DNA from: Mycobacterium sp. IS-1496
GTDB taxonomy: Bacteria > Actinomycetota > Actinomycetes > Mycobacteriales > Mycobacteriaceae
DNA length: 64,000 nucleotides
Reading direction: 5' to 3'
NCBI RefSeq assembly: GCF_001499995.1
Contig: NZ_LQIU01000017.1
Coordinates: 1 to 64,000, forward strand
A program made the position numbers and the translations under genes. Shown in pieces: positions 48,637 through 57,879 of this stretch (position 1 is its first letter; each line of letters starts with the position of its first letter). Under the pieces are notes generated by a model. That model did not search any database. It saw only the letters and a program-made list of their open reading frames with translations, and was not told the DNA's origin.

Positions 48637-49995
48637 ATGGGCATCGAGTTCGAGAGCATCGTCGACCACCCGCTCGACGAGGTGTTCGCCTGGCACACCC
48701 GGCCGGGGGCCATGCCGCGGCTGGTGCCGCCCTGGCAGCCGATGACGGTGGTCGCCGAGACGCCGTCGCTGGCGGACGGTCAGGCGGTGCTCGGCCTGCC
48801 CGCCAGTCTGCGCTGGATCGCCCAGCACGACCCGTCCGCCTACGACCCGCCGCACCGCTTCGTCGACGCCCTGTCGTCGCGCGGCGTGAGGTCGCTGCCA
48901 CCGCGGGTGATCGGTTGGTGGCGGCACACCCACGACTTCGCCGACGCCGGTCAGGGCCGCGCCCTGGTCCGCGACCGCGTCAACACGACGGTGCCGGGAG
49001 CGCTGCTGCGTTCGACGTTCGTCTACCGGCACCGCCAGCTGGCCGACGACCTGGCCGCCCACCGGGAGGCCGCCGGGGCCGGGTGCGGGCCGCTGGTCGT
49101 CGCCGTCACGGGGTCGTCGGGCCTGGTCGGCTCGGCGCTGACCGCGATGCTGACCAGCGGCGGGCACCGGGTGATCCGGCTGGTGCGGCGGCCCGCGACC
49201 GGCGCCGACGAACGGCAGTGGAATCCGCGGTGGCCGGCGCCGGATCTGCTGCGCGGGGTGGACGCCGTGGTGCACCTGGCGGGCGCGTCCATCGCGGGCC
49301 GGTTCACCGCATCGCACAAGGCCGCGATCCGCGACAGCCGCATCGAACCCACCCGCCGGCTCGCCGGGTCGGCGGCCGGCGGGGGTGTGCGCACCTTCGT
49401 CAGTGCCTCGGCGATCGGGTTCTACGGCTATGACCGCGGCGACGCCGTGCTCGGCGAGGACAGTGCCCGGGGGACCGGTTTCCTGGCCGACGTCGTCGCC
49501 GACTGGGAGGCCGCGACCGCACCGGCGGCCGACGCGGGGGTGCGGGTGGTCACCGTGCGCACCGGCATCGTGCAGGCTGCGGCGGGTGGGACACTGCGGC
49601 TGTTCCGTCCGCTCTTCGGCGCCGGCCTGGGTGGGCGGCTCGGCACCGGACGGCAGTGGCTGTCGTGGATCGGCCTCGACGACCTGCTCGACGTGTACTA
49701 CCGGGCGCTGTGGGACGACCGCGCGAGCGGGCCGGTCAACGCCGTCGCCCCCGAACCGGTGCGCAACGCCGACTACACGAAGACGCTGGCGGCGGTGCTG
49801 CACCGACCGGCCGTGCTGCCCGTCCCGTCAGTCGGCCCGCGGCTGATCCTGGGCGCCCAGGGCGCCCGCGAACTCGCCGAAGCCGACCAGCGGGTGGTGC
49901 CGACGGCCTTGCAGTCGCTGGGTCACCGGTTCCGTCATCCACGCCTCCGCGATGCGCTCGCACATCAGCTCGGGCAGGGCGCCGCCGAGACATAG
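48637..49995 (+). CDS. SRPBCC-SDR fusion: TIGR01777-type epimerase/oxidoreductase
   Basis: A 452-residue two-domain protein. Residues 1 to about 145 are an SRPBCC/START-like domain ([20 protein letters not shown]), and the rest an atypical SDR of the SDR39U1/YfcH type. The Rossmann loop is [12 protein letters not shown] (from residue 157), and [15 protein letters not shown] and [12 protein letters not shown] give the NAD(P) and catalytic regions (the Tyr lacks the usual Lys spacing, as in this subfamily). The substrate is unknown. ATG 48637 lies 89 nt from the divergent PRTase gene. The last 31 nt overlap the convergent amidotransferase gene. Confidence 0.88.
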   Translation: MGIEFESIVDHPLDEVFAWHTRPGAMPRLVPPWQPMTVVAETPSLADGQAVLGLPASLRWIAQHDPSAYDPPHRFVDALSSRGVRSLPPRVIGWWRHTHDFADAGQGRALVRDRVNTTVPGALLRSTFVYRHRQLADDLAAHREAAGAGCGPLVVAVTGSSGLVGSALTAMLTSGGHRVIRLVRRPATGADERQWNPRWPAPDLLRGVDAVVHLAGASIAGRFTASHKAAIRDSRIEPTRRLAGSAAGGGVRTFVSASAIGFYGYDRGDAVLGEDSARGTGFLADVVADWEAATAPAADAGVRVVTVRTGIVQAAAGGTLRLFRPLFGAGLGGRLGTGRQWLSWIGLDDLLDVYYRALWDDRASGPVNAVAPEPVRNADYTKTLAAVLHRPAVLPVPSVGPRLILGAQGARELAEADQRVVPTALQSLGHRFRHPRLRDALAHQLGQGAAET

Positions 49996-50687
49996 GACAG
50001 AAAGGCGCGCACCAGCCCGTGAAGACGAATGGCGGCGCCGTCTTCGAACTGCCTTGTGCGAGCGAGTAATTCGCCGTGGTCAAGGCCGAAGCCCAGGGCC
50101 TCGCCGTCGCGGTCGTCGGCCAGCCACTCGATCAGCAGGGCGTGGTCGAGTTCGGGGTGGAACTGCAGCGCGAGGCTGCGGTCGAGCAGGAACGCCTGCG
50201 AAGAGGCGGCGGTCCGCGCGATCTCCACCGCCCCCGGGGGCACCGTCCACCGGTCGAAGTGCCACTGGAACCACGGCCCGGGCGGGACGAGGTCCGGACG
50301 GTCGGTCGTGATGTCGTACCACCCGATCTCCGGCGTCGGTGCGCGCCCGACGCTGCCGCCGAACGCCTGGGCGATGATCTGTCCGCCGAAGCACACGCCG
50401 AGCAGCGCGACCCCGGCCGCGGCGGCCTCACGGAGCAGCGCCATCTCGGCTCCGACCCACGTCCGGTGCAGCGCATCGTCGTACACCGGCCACCGCGCAC
50501 CCAGGGGCACGATGACGTCGTAGCCGGTGGGATCGGGGAACACCACGTCGAGGGCAGGGTCCGCGGCCCGCTCCGGGGGGACCACCGTGAAGGTGTCGAC
50601 GTCGAAGCCGGCGTCGGTGAACGCGTCGCCGAGCAGCGCCTCGGTGGCGACGGGATCGTTGTACAGGAACAGGACTCGGGGTGTCAC
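49965..50687 (-). CDS. Class I glutamine amidotransferase-like protein
   Basis: A 240-residue GATase1 domain. The nucleophile elbow GVCFGGQ places Cys99; LQFHPE gives His177 and Glu179, so the catalytic triad is complete. It resembles stand-alone GMP synthase-like amidotransferases and gamma-glutamyl hydrolases (PuuD-like) of actinobacteria. The GTG at 50687 (VTPRVLFLYNDPV) is chosen; upstream codons are low complexity. It starts 7 nt after the stop of the beta-lactamase-like lipoprotein, so both are likely on one message. The substrate is not known. Confidence 0.85.
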   Translation of the reverse strand: MTPRVLFLYNDPVATEALLGDAFTDAGFDVDTFTVVPPERAADPALDVVFPDPTGYDVIVPLGARWPVYDDALHRTWVGAEMALLREAAAAGVALLGVCFGGQIIAQAFGGSVGRAPTPEIGWYDITTDRPDLVPPGPWFQWHFDRWTVPPGAVEIARTAASSQAFLLDRSLALQFHPELDHALLIEWLADDRDGEALGFGLDHGELLARTRQFEDGAAIRLHGLVRAFLSYVSAAPCPS

Positions 50688-50694
50688 CCGGCCA

Positions 50695-51909
50695 TTATGG
50701 CCGCGGCCCCGGTGGCGCGTCGTCCGGTGCGAGTTCGGCGGCGATCCGCGAGAACAACGTCTGCGCGCCATTGGTGTAGTCGCCGCCGGCGTCGAACGCC
50801 GCAGGGGTGAACGTGACGGCGACGGCGATCGCCAGTCTGCGGGCGGGCAGGTACGCCGCGACGCCCCCGTAGCCGGACAGCATCGGGTTCTGCAGCAGCC
50901 AGTTCCCGGAGATCACGATGCCCATCCCGTAGGTGTAGCGGTCGGTCATCGGCGCGCAGGTGGGGCAGCCGGGTTGGGCCCGGGTGCGGCCCCGCAGGTC
51001 GGTCGACACCATGCGGCGGTAGGACTCCGGCGACAGCAGCGTGCCGGATCCCACACCGGCGGCGGTGGCCTCCAGATCGGCGACGGTGGAGGTCTGGACG
51101 GCGCCGTGCGTGATGGTCCACGACGGATTCCAGTACGTCGACTCCTCGTAAAACGCTGTGCCGGCGGGGATTCCGAGCACCTGCCGACGTTCGGAGGAGA
51201 AGGCGTGCAGCGCCGGTTCGGGGATCTGCGCAGTCAACGAGGCTCGGGTGCCCGTCAGCCCGAGCGGCCGCAGGACCCGCTCATCGAGCAGGTCGGCCAT
51301 GGGGCGGCCGGTCGCCCTCTCCAGCGCCAGCCCGAGCAGGACGTAGTTGGTGTGGGCGTAGCTCCAGTTGGTTCCCGGTTCGTACTGCAGCGGCTTGTGC
51401 ACCGCGAAGTCGAGCAGGTCGTCGGTCGTGTAGGCCCGGAACGGGTCGGCGTACGCCGCGTCGGCGAACGCGTCGTTGCCCAGCACGTAGTCGTGATAGC
51501 CCGACGTCATCTGCGCCAGCTGCCCCAGCGTCACACGGTCGGAGTGCGGCACGTCGGGCAGCCAGCGCGAGAGCCGGTCCTCGAGGCTCACGGTGCCGTC
51601 CTCGACGAGCAGCAGCAGCAGCGTGGCGACGTAGGAGATCGCCACCGCGCCGTTGCGGAAGTGCATGTCGGCGGTGGCGGGCACGCCGGTCATCGATTCG
51701 CCGACCGCCCGGGTGACGATCTCGTCGCCGTCCTCGGTGACCCTCACGATGACCGATCTCAGGTGGGCGTCGGCCATCGTCTGGCGAACGATGTCCATGA
51801 CGGCCTCCGCGCGCGGGTCCGGGGCGGTGCGGGTGGGGACGGTGCCCGTGCACGCCGCGAGCACGAGCAGCACTGCGAGCGCGCCGACGATGCGGCGGGG
51901 GACGGGCAT
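50695..51909 (-). CDS. Beta-lactamase/PBP-fold lipoprotein with degenerate active site
   Basis: A 404-residue secreted lipoprotein (lipobox LAAC, Cys20) of the class C beta-lactamase / DD-peptidase-like family. The fold is clear from LLLLVEDGTVSLEDRLSRWL, VTLGQLAQMTSGY and NYVLLGLALERATGRPM. The catalytic residues are not there: the S-x-x-K position reads GAVAI (Ala88, Ile91), the Y-x-N position reads YAH (184-186), and the H-x-G position reads YGG (347-349). The whole protein has one lysine, Lys172, in an unrelated place. It is therefore probably a binding or sensor protein rather than a hydrolase. Cys315 and Cys318 form a CPTC pair. Confidence 0.9.
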   Translation of the reverse strand: MPVPRRIVGALAVLLVLAACTGTVPTRTAPDPRAEAVMDIVRQTMADAHLRSVIVRVTEDGDEIVTRAVGESMTGVPATADMHFRNGAVAISYVATLLLLLVEDGTVSLEDRLSRWLPDVPHSDRVTLGQLAQMTSGYHDYVLGNDAFADAAYADPFRAYTTDDLLDFAVHKPLQYEPGTNWSYAHTNYVLLGLALERATGRPMADLLDERVLRPLGLTGTRASLTAQIPEPALHAFSSERRQVLGIPAGTAFYEESTYWNPSWTITHGAVQTSTVADLEATAAGVGSGTLLSPESYRRMVSTDLRGRTRAQPGCPTCAPMTDRYTYGMGIVISGNWLLQNPMLSGYGGVAAYLPARRLAIAVAVTFTPAAFDAGGDYTNGAQTLFSRIAAELAPDDAPPGPRP

Positions 51910-51926
51910 GGCCGATACTAGCGGGT

Positions 51927-53507
51927 ATGGCGGACCTGTCCGACTGGTTCCTGACGGCTGACGAACGCGGCAATCCGTCGTCGGACCTGCCGGTGTACTG
52001 CGAAGGCAACCGGGTCGAACCGCTGGTCCACGGCGCGACGTACTTCGACGCGCTGGCCACCGCGGTGGATGCGCTGGGGCCCGGTGATCACCTCTTCTTC
52101 ACCGACTGGCGCGGGGACCCCGACGAGAAGATGCGCGACGGCGGACCGACGATCCGCGAATTGTTCTGTCGCGCAGCCGAACGCGGCGTCGTGGTCAAGG
52201 GGTTGGTGTGGCGCTCGCATCTGGATCAGTTCGCCTACAGCGAGCAGGAGAACCAGCACCTCGGTGAGGCGATCGAGCGCGCCGGCGGTGAGGTGCTGCT
52301 GGATCAGCGGGTCCGGATCGGCGGGTCGCACCACCAGAAGTTCGTGGTGCTCCGTCATCCCGGGGCACCCGAGTGCGATGTGGCCTTCGCCGGCGGCATC
52401 GACCTGTGCCATTCGCGCCGCGACGACGCCTCGCACCGCGGCGATCCGCAGGCGGTGCAGATGTCGAAGCGGTACGGCGACCGTCCGCCGTGGCACGACG
52501 CGCAGCTGCGGTTGCAGGGTCCGGTGGTCGGGGCGCTCGACGCCACGTTCCGGGAGCGGTGGAACGATCCGGCGCCGCTGGACACACTGAATCCGGTCGC
52601 CTGGGTGGTGGACCGCCTGCGGGGTGCGGATCTGAGGGCCGACCCGCTGCCCGAGCAGCCGCCGGATCCGGCGCCGTGCGGCCCGCATGCCGTGCAGGTG
52701 CTGCGCACGTATCCGGACGCGCACTTCACCTACGACTTCGCCCCGCACGGGGAACGCAGTGTGGCGCGTGGATACACCAAGGCGGTGCAGCGCGCGCGGC
52801 GGCTGATCTACCTGGAGGACCAGTACCTGTGGTCCAAGCAGGTGGCGGATCTGTTCGCCAAGGCGCTGGCGGACAATCCGGACCTCCACCTGATCGCGGT
52901 GATCCCGCGGTACCCGGACGTCGACGGCAGGCTGGCGCTGCCACCGAATCGGGTGGGGCGCAGGCAGGCCATCGAGGCGTGCCAGGCGGCCGGCCCGGAC
53001 CGGGTGCACCTCTTCGACGTCGAAAACCACGAGGGCACACCCGTTTACGTGCACGCCAAGGTCTGCGTGGTCGACGACGTGTGGGCCTGCGTGGGCAGCG
53101 ACAACTTCAACCGGCGGTCGTGGACGCACGACAGCGAGTTGTCGTGCGCGGTGCTCGACGACACGCGTGACGAGAGGTCGCCGCGCGATCCGGCGGGCAC
53201 CGGGGACGGGGCGCGGCTTTTCGCCCGCGACCTGCGGTTGCGGCTGATGCGCGAACACCTCGACCGCGCCGAGGACGACGGGCTCATCGACCCCGCTGAT
53301 GCGGTGGGTGAGATCGTCAAGGCGGCAGAGGCTCTCGACGAGTGGTATGCGCGCGGCCGGGTCGGGCCCCGGCCACCGGGGCGGCTGCGGCCGCACCGGA
53401 CCGAACGGCTGGGCCGGGTCACCCAACTGTGGGCGGTTCCGGTGTACCGGATGATGTACGACCCCGACGGGCGGTCATACCGGGCCCGCTGGCGTGGGGA
53501 GTGGTGA
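51927..53507 (+). CDS. Phospholipase D-superfamily protein (two HKD motifs, first one altered)
   Basis: A 526-residue protein with two phospholipase D-type half domains. The second HKD motif is complete: HAKVCVVDD with His376, Lys378, Asp383, then GSDNFNRRS. The first reads SHHQKFVVLRH (His136, Lys138), with Arg143 where Asp is usual. There is no signal peptide or membrane helix, so it is probably cytosolic or peripheral. It may hydrolyse or transfer phosphatidyl groups. It is divergent from the lipoprotein gene with only 17 nt between starts. Confidence 0.88.
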   Translation: MADLSDWFLTADERGNPSSDLPVYCEGNRVEPLVHGATYFDALATAVDALGPGDHLFFTDWRGDPDEKMRDGGPTIRELFCRAAERGVVVKGLVWRSHLDQFAYSEQENQHLGEAIERAGGEVLLDQRVRIGGSHHQKFVVLRHPGAPECDVAFAGGIDLCHSRRDDASHRGDPQAVQMSKRYGDRPPWHDAQLRLQGPVVGALDATFRERWNDPAPLDTLNPVAWVVDRLRGADLRADPLPEQPPDPAPCGPHAVQVLRTYPDAHFTYDFAPHGERSVARGYTKAVQRARRLIYLEDQYLWSKQVADLFAKALADNPDLHLIAVIPRYPDVDGRLALPPNRVGRRQAIEACQAAGPDRVHLFDVENHEGTPVYVHAKVCVVDDVWACVGSDNFNRRSWTHDSELSCAVLDDTRDERSPRDPAGTGDGARLFARDLRLRLMREHLDRAEDDGLIDPADAVGEIVKAAEALDEWYARGRVGPRPPGRLRPHRTERLGRVTQLWAVPVYRMMYDPDGRSYRARWRGEW

Positions 53508-53523
53508 CCCGCGCTTGTGGAAA

Positions 53524-53540
53524 GCGCAAACACTTTGCGC
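53524..53540 (+). terminator. Inverted repeat after the phospholipase D-like gene
   Basis: GCGCAAA (53524-53530) and TTTGCGC (53534-53540) pair perfectly around a 3-nt loop, 16 nt beyond the stop codon. It could be a terminator without a U-tract, or an operator of the next gene. Confidence 0.45.
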
Positions 53541-53581
53541 CAGTGGGGTTTGCTGCCGCTACGTGTGGGGTACAACGCCGC

Positions 53582-53609
53582 TTGTCGGGGACGTGAACCG
53601 GAGTAAGAT
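53582..53609 (+). promoter_or_regulatory. Candidate promoter of the Het-C-like gene
   Basis: TTGTCG at 53582-53587 and TAAGAT at 53604-53609 are separated by 16 nt. An AGGGGAGGAG ribosome site follows at about 53630-53640, before the ATG at 53648. Confidence 0.5.
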
Positions 53610-53647
53610 CGCTGTGCCGAAATCGGCACCAGGGGAGGAGTCCCTTC

Positions 53648-54565
53648 ATGTCCGTTTCCTTCACCGTCACGCGGAAACTGCGACGTGTCCCCATGGCTGT
53701 GATCGCGGTGGCCGGCCTCATCGGTGCGATGTGCTGGTCCGGGCCGACCGCGCAGGCGTTCTACATCCACAACCACGCCAGCGTCACCCGCACCGCGCTG
53801 CCGCCCGATCAGGTCAACGAGATCGCCATGCTGCAGATCCTCAACGGGCCGCCGCCCGGCGGCGGCGCGATGGGCAGCGACGCGTTCGCGACCGACGAGT
53901 GGCGGCACATCGACAACGCGAAGAACCCGGCCGACATCTGTGCGCGCGCGCAGCAGGCGTGGAACACCCTCTCCCCGGTCATCCTGCGCGGGTCGCAGCC
54001 GATCGGCCCGGGCGCCACGGCGCTCCGCGACGGACCGGCCGCCCGCGCGGCCTTCGGCGGTCTGGCACACGCGCAGCAGGACTTCTACGCCCACTCCAAC
54101 TGGGTGGAGTCCAACATCGCTGCGGGACAACCGGAACGGCCGGCACCCGCACTGTTCCCGACCTGTAACCCGAGCGCATTCCCGGCCGACCTGCACACCG
54201 GGTACTTCAACGCTCTGTACTCGGCACAGTTTCCGCTCGACGGCTGCCCGCCGGCAGGCCCGCCGCCGGGGTTCGGCGAGTGCCACGCCGCGTTGAACAA
54301 GGACGGACCCAACACCGCACGCGGCGGCCAACCGGTTCCCGGTACCTCGATGAACATGTACGACCTCGCGGCGCGGCTGTCGGCCGTGACCACCACGGAT
54401 TTCTACCGGTATGTGCGTGGCCTGATCGCCAGCACCGTGTCGGCGCAGAACCCCGGGGTCGACGGCCAGTGCATCGCGAACAAGTTCTTCCGCCCCGATC
54501 TGCTGGGGCCGTGTGCGGTGTCCATCAGTCCGTTCGGAGTGCCGGGCGTCATACCGCCCCGCTGA
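53648..54565 (+). CDS. Exported Het-C / zinc-phospholipase C-like helical protein
   Basis: A 305-residue secreted protein. The signal peptide spans about residues 1-37 and ends GPTAQAF. The mature part carries spaced His/Asp residues: YIHNHASVTRTALP at the new N-terminus, EWRHIDNAKN, and GLAHAQQDFYAHSNWVESN. The last block resembles the H-x3-DxYxHSNW pattern of Het-C and helical zinc phospholipase C-type proteins. Four or more Cys residues could form disulfides (CNPSAF, GCPPAG, ECHAAL, QCIANKF, GPCAVS). The enzymatic activity is unproven. It may form a lipid-active pair with the phospholipase D-like gene upstream. Confidence 0.78.
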   Translation: MSVSFTVTRKLRRVPMAVIAVAGLIGAMCWSGPTAQAFYIHNHASVTRTALPPDQVNEIAMLQILNGPPPGGGAMGSDAFATDEWRHIDNAKNPADICARAQQAWNTLSPVILRGSQPIGPGATALRDGPAARAAFGGLAHAQQDFYAHSNWVESNIAAGQPERPAPALFPTCNPSAFPADLHTGYFNALYSAQFPLDGCPPAGPPPGFGECHAALNKDGPNTARGGQPVPGTSMNMYDLAARLSAVTTTDFYRYVRGLIASTVSAQNPGVDGQCIANKFFRPDLLGPCAVSISPFGVPGVIPPR

Positions 54566-55214
54566 CCCGGTAGCGTCGTTCGGGCCTGCCCGCCCCGTAC
54601 TGCAACCGCAGCTCCAGCGCACCCGTACTCAGGTAGTGCTCGAGGTAGCGGCGCGCGCTGACCCGCGAGATTCCCACCAGCTCAGCGCATTCCGTCGCGG
54701 AGACCTCACCCGCCCGCTGCACGGCGTCGAGGACGAGTCGCCCGGTCTCGATACCGAGACCCTTCGGCAGCACCTCGCCGCTGCTGTGCCGGCCGAACAG
54801 GGAGTCGATCAACGACTGGTCGGCGCCGCGCGCGGATTCCAGTGCGTCGGCCCGGGCCGCGAACGCCTCCAACTTCGCGCGCAACTGGGTGAACTCGAAC
54901 GGTTTGATCAGGTAGTCCGCCGCGCCGCCGTCGAGTGCCGCGCGGACGGTGTCGAGCTCCCGCGCGGCGGTGATCATGATGACTCCGACGCCATCGCCGT
55001 GCGACCGCAGACGCTGCAGCACCTCGAGGCCCGTCATATCCGGCAGATAGACGTCCAGCAGGATCAGGTGTGGCGCGAGTTCCCTTGCCGCCGAGAGAGC
55101 TTCGCCACCTGTGCGCGCCACCCCGACCGCCCGGAACCCCTCCACCCGCTCGACGAACCGGCGGTGGATGTCGGCGACCATGAAATCGTCGTCGACCACC
55201 AGCACGTCACGCAT
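54549..55214 (-). CDS. Response regulator of the CitB/DpiA/DctR family
   Basis: A 221-residue two-component regulator. The receiver domain has the acidic pocket (VVDDDF), the phosphorylated Asp54 (LILLDVYLPDMTG) and Lys in YLIKPFEF. The C-terminal half (QRAGEVSATECAELVGISR...) is a winged/helix-turn-helix DNA-binding domain of the type used by regulators of citrate and C4-dicarboxylate uptake. Its start overlaps the end of the sensor kinase by 8 nt. The likely target is the divergent tctCBA operon. The 3' end overlaps the Het-C-like gene by 17 nt. Confidence 0.92.
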   Translation of the reverse strand: MRDVLVVDDDFMVADIHRRFVERVEGFRAVGVARTGGEALSAARELAPHLILLDVYLPDMTGLEVLQRLRSHGDGVGVIMITAARELDTVRAALDGGAADYLIKPFEFTQLRAKLEAFAARADALESARGADQSLIDSLFGRHSSGEVLPKGLGIETGRLVLDAVQRAGEVSATECAELVGISRVSARRYLEHYLSTGALELRLQYGAGRPERRYRVSGAV

Positions 55215-56826
55215 GCGCGGCCACCCGGCTCAGCGGCAACCGCACCGTGAACACGGCGCCGCCGTCGTCGCGGTCGGAGACCGTCACGACGCCGCCGTGC
55301 TGTGCGGTGACCAACCGGACCAGCGCCAGCCCGATCCCGCGGCCGCCAGGCGCCTCGGGCTTCGACGTCACCCCGCGGGCGAAGATCTCCTCCCGGAGAT
55401 GTTCGGGCACACCGGGCCCGGTGTCGGTGACGGCGATCGACAACCCGTCGGCGTCGCCGATGAGCACGCTGACCCGCGCGGCCCCCGACCCCACCGACAC
55501 GTCGACCGCGTTGTCGATCAGGTTGCCCAGCACCGTGATCACGTCGGTCGCCAGCGCCGGGTCCAGCGCTCCCAGATGGGAATCCGGGTCGAGCCACAAC
55601 GTCACCCCGCTCTCGGCGGCCAGGGTGGTCTTTGCGATCAGCAGCGCAGCGACCGCCGGATCGGCGATCCGACGGGTCACCGCGTCGCTGATCTCCGCGC
55701 GCCGCCGCGTCAGCTCGCCGATCAGGTCCCGCACCGCGTCGTACTCACCGAGCTGCACCAGCCCGGAGATGGTGTGCAACTGGTTGGCGAACTCGTGTGT
55801 CTGCGCGCGCAGGGTGTCGGTGACGCTCTTGTGCGACGACAACTGCGCCTGCAGGGCCGCCAGTTCGGTGCTGTCCCGCATCGTGGTCACCGTACCGATC
55901 CACTCGCCGCCGCTGGACGCCGTGCGCCGGTTGAGCGCGAGCACGCGGGTGCGGGTGGCGATCACCACGTCGCGACCGTCCTCGCCGGAGAGCAGGAATT
56001 CCACGACCGCCGGATCGAGCCCCACCGCATCGGCGCGCCGGCCCACCGCCGACCCGGACAGGCCGAGCAGTTCCTGGGCGCTGTCGTTGAGCAGGGTGAT
56101 GACGCCGTCGGTGTTCACGGCCACCACGCCCTCACGGATGCTGTGCAGCAACGCTTCCCGGTGATCCGCCAGGCCGGCGATCTCCGCCACCTCCAGGCCG
56201 CGGGTGTGGCGTTTGATCCGCCGCGACAGCAGCCACGACGCCACCAGGCCCAGTGCGGCGGCCAGTCCGAGGTAGAGCAGGAGCCGTTCGCCCGCGCCGT
56301 TGAGCAGTTGCCACACCGACGGATACGGTTCGCTGACCGACGCGATCGCCAGCACCTCGCCCCGGTTGGTCAGCACCGGAACCTGCCCTATCAGGCTGTG
56401 CACACCGTCGACGTCGTCGTCGCCGTACCAGGCCCGGCCCTCGTCGGCGCGGGTGACGCTCAGATCCACCCGGTTGCCGACCCGCGACGGGTCCGATGAC
56501 GCCAGCACCCGGCCGTCCGGACGCAGGATCTCCGCCAGCCCGGCACCCGAGAGGGCGACCGCCTGATCCACTTCGGGCGCCAGCACCCGCGCGGCGAACG
56601 GGTCGGCCAGGCGGTCCCGCACGATCGGGGTGGAGGCGACGTTCTCGGCGACCGCGATCATTCGCTGGCTGCGCGCCTCGCGGAACTCCTTGGTGGACTG
56701 CGCGACCGACACGGCCGCGACGGCCAGCAGCACCACCGCCACCACCAGCAGCTGGAACACCAGGAACCGTCCGGCCAGGCTGCGGCCGCCGAACCCCCGC
56801 ACCGTTCCGGACCATCGTGAACTCAA
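55207..56826 (-). CDS. Sensor histidine kinase of the CitA/DcuS family
   Basis: A 539-residue membrane kinase. One helix at about 20-42, a periplasmic PAS-like (PDC) sensor domain (about 45-180), a second helix (LLLYLGLAAALGLVASWLL), a cytosolic PAS domain (about 215-320), and a kinase core. The phospho-accepting His344 is in THEFANQLHTISGL, and NLIDNAVD, DTGPGVP and GRGIGLALV are the N, G1 and G2 boxes. This layout senses citrate or dicarboxylates outside the cell. The start appears to be a TTG at 56826; a GTG eight codons further on (VRGFGGRS) is possible. It is divergent from tctC. Confidence 0.92.
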   Translation of the reverse strand: MSSRWSGTVRGFGGRSLAGRFLVFQLLVVAVVLLAVAAVSVAQSTKEFREARSQRMIAVAENVASTPIVRDRLADPFAARVLAPEVDQAVALSGAGLAEILRPDGRVLASSDPSRVGNRVDLSVTRADEGRAWYGDDDVDGVHSLIGQVPVLTNRGEVLAIASVSEPYPSVWQLLNGAGERLLLYLGLAAALGLVASWLLSRRIKRHTRGLEVAEIAGLADHREALLHSIREGVVAVNTDGVITLLNDSAQELLGLSGSAVGRRADAVGLDPAVVEFLLSGEDGRDVVIATRTRVLALNRRTASSGGEWIGTVTTMRDSTELAALQAQLSSHKSVTDTLRAQTHEFANQLHTISGLVQLGEYDAVRDLIGELTRRRAEISDAVTRRIADPAVAALLIAKTTLAAESGVTLWLDPDSHLGALDPALATDVITVLGNLIDNAVDVSVGSGAARVSVLIGDADGLSIAVTDTGPGVPEHLREEIFARGVTSKPEAPGGRGIGLALVRLVTAQHGGVVTVSDRDDGGAVFTVRLPLSRVAAHA

Positions 56827-56854
56827 CGACCAAAACGTCCTTTGCTTTCGAATC

Positions 56855-56870
56855 AGTGACTCACGTCACT
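56855..56870. promoter_or_regulatory. Dyad operator candidate between the two-component system and tctC
   Basis: AGTGAC-TCAC-GTCACT has perfect 6-nt inverted arms around a 4-nt centre, in the 57-nt gap between the divergent kinase and tctC genes, 14 nt before the tctC ATG. It is a good candidate for binding of the CitB-type regulator. Confidence 0.55.
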
Positions 56871-56883
56871 TTCCGGGTCCAGT

Positions 56884-57879
56884 ATGACCTTCGTGAGACG
56901 AAACCTGCGTGCGCTGGCCGCCATCGTGCTGGCTGTGGTGATCGCCATGGCGCTGACGTCGTGCGGGGTGACCCGCGGCGGCGAATCCGGGGGCCTGCAC
57001 CGGCTGCGGATGATGGTGCCCAACAGCCCGGGCGGCGGCTACGACCTGACCGCGCGCACCGCGGTGAAGATCATGGAGGACAACGACATCACCGGTCGTG
57101 TCGAGGTGTTCAACGTGATCGGCGCAGGCGGCACCGTCGCGATGGCCCGGCTGATGAACGAGCGCGGCAACGACGACCTCATGATGACGATGGGCCTCGG
57201 GGTGGTCGGCGCCACCTACACCAACGGGTCCAACATCAAGGCCTCGGACGCCACCGCGGTGGCCAAGCTCATCGAGGACCCGGGCGCGATCTTCGTCCCC
57301 GCCGACTCGCCGTTCCAGACTGTCGGCGACTTCGTCGAGGCGTGGAAGGCCGATCCGGCCGCCGTGACGATCGGCGGCGGATCCTCACCGGGCGGCCCCG
57401 ACCACCTGTTCCCGATGGAGCTCGCCGAAACGGTCGGCGTGGACCCCAAGGCCGTCAACTTCGTCACCTACGACGGCGGTGGCGACCTGCTGACCGCGCT
57501 GCTCGGCAAGAAGATCACCGCGGGGACGTCGAGTCCGGGCGAGCTGATCGACCAGATCGAGGCCGGCCAGCTGCGTGTGCTCGCCGTGTCCAGCGACGAC
57601 CGGGTCGAAGGTGTCGACGCGCCCACGCTCACCGAGTCGGGCATCGACCTCACGTTCGCGAACTGGCGGGGAGTGCTCGCCCCGCCCGGCATCTCCGACG
57701 ATGCGAAGCAGGCGATGATCCGCGCCCTCGAGGAACTGCACGGCACCGAGCAGTGGAAGGAGGCGCTGACCAAGAACGGGTGGACCGACGCCTTCGTCAC
57801 CGGACCGGCGTTCGAGCAGTTTCTCGTCGAACAGGACAACCGGGTCTCGTCGACCCTGACCGAACTGGGGCTGGTATGA
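56884..57879 (+). CDS. tctC: Tripartite tricarboxylate transporter substrate-binding lipoprotein TctC
   Basis: A 331-residue Bug/TctC-family solute-binding protein that captures a tricarboxylate (such as citrate) outside the membrane. The lipobox LTSC gives Cys27. The typical N-terminal loop VPNSPGGGYDLTART and the later VFNVIGAGGTVAMARL and NWRGVLAPPGIS blocks are present. Its stop overlaps tctB by ATGA. Control is likely by the divergent CitA/CitB-like pair. Confidence 0.93.
   Translation: MTFVRRNLRALAAIVLAVVIAMALTSCGVTRGGESGGLHRLRMMVPNSPGGGYDLTARTAVKIMEDNDITGRVEVFNVIGAGGTVAMARLMNERGNDDLMMTMGLGVVGATYTNGSNIKASDATAVAKLIEDPGAIFVPADSPFQTVGDFVEAWKADPAAVTIGGGSSPGGPDHLFPMELAETVGVDPKAVNFVTYDGGGDLLTALLGKKITAGTSSPGELIDQIEAGQLRVLAVSSDDRVEGVDAPTLTESGIDLTFANWRGVLAPPGISDDAKQAMIRALEELHGTEQWKEALTKNGWTDAFVTGPAFEQFLVEQDNRVSSTLTELGLV

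Noticed and set aside
56496..57875. N-terminal extension of tctB reading through tctC
   Set aside because: The extension is low complexity and overlaps all of tctC in another frame; the ATGA overlap gives a natural tctB start.
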